Positions 5,951-6,477 of a DNA stretch of 6,477 bases are shown piece by piece (the first letter of the stretch is position 1; every line of letters starts with the position of its first letter). A program made the position numbers and the translations under genes. A model generated the notes under the pieces. That model had not been told where the DNA came from and ran no database searches. It saw nothing but the letters and a program-made list of their open reading frames with translations. Source of the DNA: Pseudomonadota bacterium (GTDB lineage: Bacteria > Pseudomonadota > Gammaproteobacteria > Burkholderiales > Ferrovaceae); NCBI GenBank assembly GCA_021804345.1, contig JAJZHV010000067.1:1-6477 (forward strand), written 5' to 3'.

Positions 5951-6068
5951 GCGCCTTCACCTGTGTTCAGATCTGTTTACTGCCTGGTTTTTCCCGTTTA
6001 TTTTTCCCTGAAATGAGGCCAAATTTCTGGGCCATACTGTGGCTCAGAATCTGTGGAGGGCAAAAGTA

Positions 6069-6103
6069 AAGACCTGCATTTTCTAGAAGGGGTTCCAGGT
6101 CTT
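6069..6103 (-). terminator. Candidate intrinsic terminator of the eipA-like gene
   Basis: On the minus strand AAGACCTG (6103-6096) pairs with CAGGTCTT (6076-6069), an 8-bp perfect stem. The 19-base loop contains the palindrome TTCTAGAA, and a T-rich tail (TTTACTTTTG) follows. The left arm lies inside the last codons of the gene. The stem is moderate and the loop long, so confidence is limited. Between here and the higBA promoter (5951-6068) nothing else is evident. Confidence 0.42.
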
Positions 6104-6477
6104 GTTGGGGGTGTAATGCATGTAGCCGATACTAGCACCCTCACGTAACCCTACGCCCAGACGGATGGGGGCCAGAATGATGTGACCGCGCTGCTGATAA
6201 TTGATGCCAGCCCCACCCACATAATAAAAGCTGCCATCCACGGCCGGAAAGCGCTGAAAAATCTGGTTGCTGGAGGGCAGGTGGTACACCAGCACAAACA
6301 CCTTGGCGGCATCTCCGCCCAGATCAAACCCCACCGAGGGTCCGGTCCAGAACACGTGCCGGCCCCCGCCCTGCTTCATGAGCAGCTCGCCATCCCCATA
6401 GCGCAGCCCAACCCCGATGGCGCCGCTGGCTTCCTGGCCCTTGATATAGCCGTTGGGACGGCCCTGTTCCTTGAAGG
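6083..6477 (-). CDS. EipA / DUF1134 family envelope protein (5' end beyond window)
   Basis: The minus-strand frame is open from the right edge to TAG 6083-6085, giving the C-terminal 130 residues. They match the DUF1134 (EipA) family. FKEQGRPNGYIKGQEASGA comes first, then the core VFWTGPSVGFDLGGDAAKVF, then FYYVGGAGINYQ and APIRLGVGLREGASIGYMHY, ending in WNPF. EipA proteins are periplasmic, form a small beta-barrel and are tied to cell-envelope integrity in alphaproteobacteria; the molecular role is unsettled. The signal peptide expected at the N-terminus lies outside the window. An internal ATG at 6379 is not the start, because family-conserved sequence continues upstream of it. No functional link with higBA is apparent. 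Confidence 0.85.
   Translation of the reverse strand, partial: FKEQGRPNGYIKGQEASGAIGVGLRYGDGELLMKQGGGRHVFWTGPSVGFDLGGDAAKVFVLVYHLPSSNQIFQRFPAVDGSFYYVGGAGINYQQRGHIILAPIRLGVGLREGASIGYMHYTPNKTWNPF

Noticed and set aside
6006..6060. Short GGCC...GGCC hairpin and a repeated CTGTGG/CTCAG motif before the eipA-like stop region
   Set aside because: The stem is only 4 bp and the repeat is short, so neither is distinguishable from chance.

Overview
The window looks like the chromosome of a GC-rich Gram-negative proteobacterium, most likely a betaproteobacterium or a close relative. This rests on the miaB / ybeZ / ybeY / corC / lnt gene set, on outer-membrane lipoprotein maturation (Lnt), and on the EipA/DUF1134 and HigBA families. 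No genus can be named from the sequence alone.

Layout, left to right. (1) Positions 1-2438, minus strand: ybeY, corC/ybeX and lnt, the last running off the left edge. corC and lnt overlap by ATGA. (2) Positions 2435-2583, minus strand: two tiny in-frame ORFs that are gutted relics of miaB (28 codons) and ybeZ (21 codons). Each keeps the parent gene's start and a version of its end, joined in frame. The 4-base overlaps miaB'/ybeZ' (GTGA) and ybeZ'/ybeY (ATGA) are both present. (3) Positions 2584-2956: a 373-bp divergent intergenic region. It has an extended -10 promoter at each end and, in the middle, the decayed 3' end of an IS200/IS605-type tnpB with its right-end/omega-RNA-like hairpin. (4) Positions 2957-5235, plus strand: intact miaB and ybeZ, overlapping by GTGA. 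(5) Positions 5327-5915, minus strand: a higBA toxin-antitoxin module with a good sigma-70 promoter, overlapping operator-like inverted repeats, and a toxin start that falls at the predicted +1. (6) Positions 6083-6477, minus strand: the C-terminal part of an EipA/DUF1134 protein.

The common proteobacterial order is miaB-ybeZ-ybeY-corC-lnt in one direction. Here that operon is split. The minus strand still reads promoter - miaB' - ybeZ' - ybeY - corC - lnt, but the first two genes have lost almost all of their coding sequence. Intact miaB-ybeZ sit head-to-head with it on the plus strand. The likely history is an inverted duplication, or acquisition of a second miaB-ybeZ copy, followed by in-frame collapse of the resident copies. 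The frame retention suggests that translational coupling into ybeY, which has no visible Shine-Dalgarno sequence, was kept. This is the most interesting feature of the window. The conserved genes serve tRNA modification (MiaB), rRNA/ribosome maturation (YbeY, with YbeZ as likely partner), a CBS-domain protein linked to membrane or ion homeostasis (CorC) and lipoprotein acylation (Lnt).
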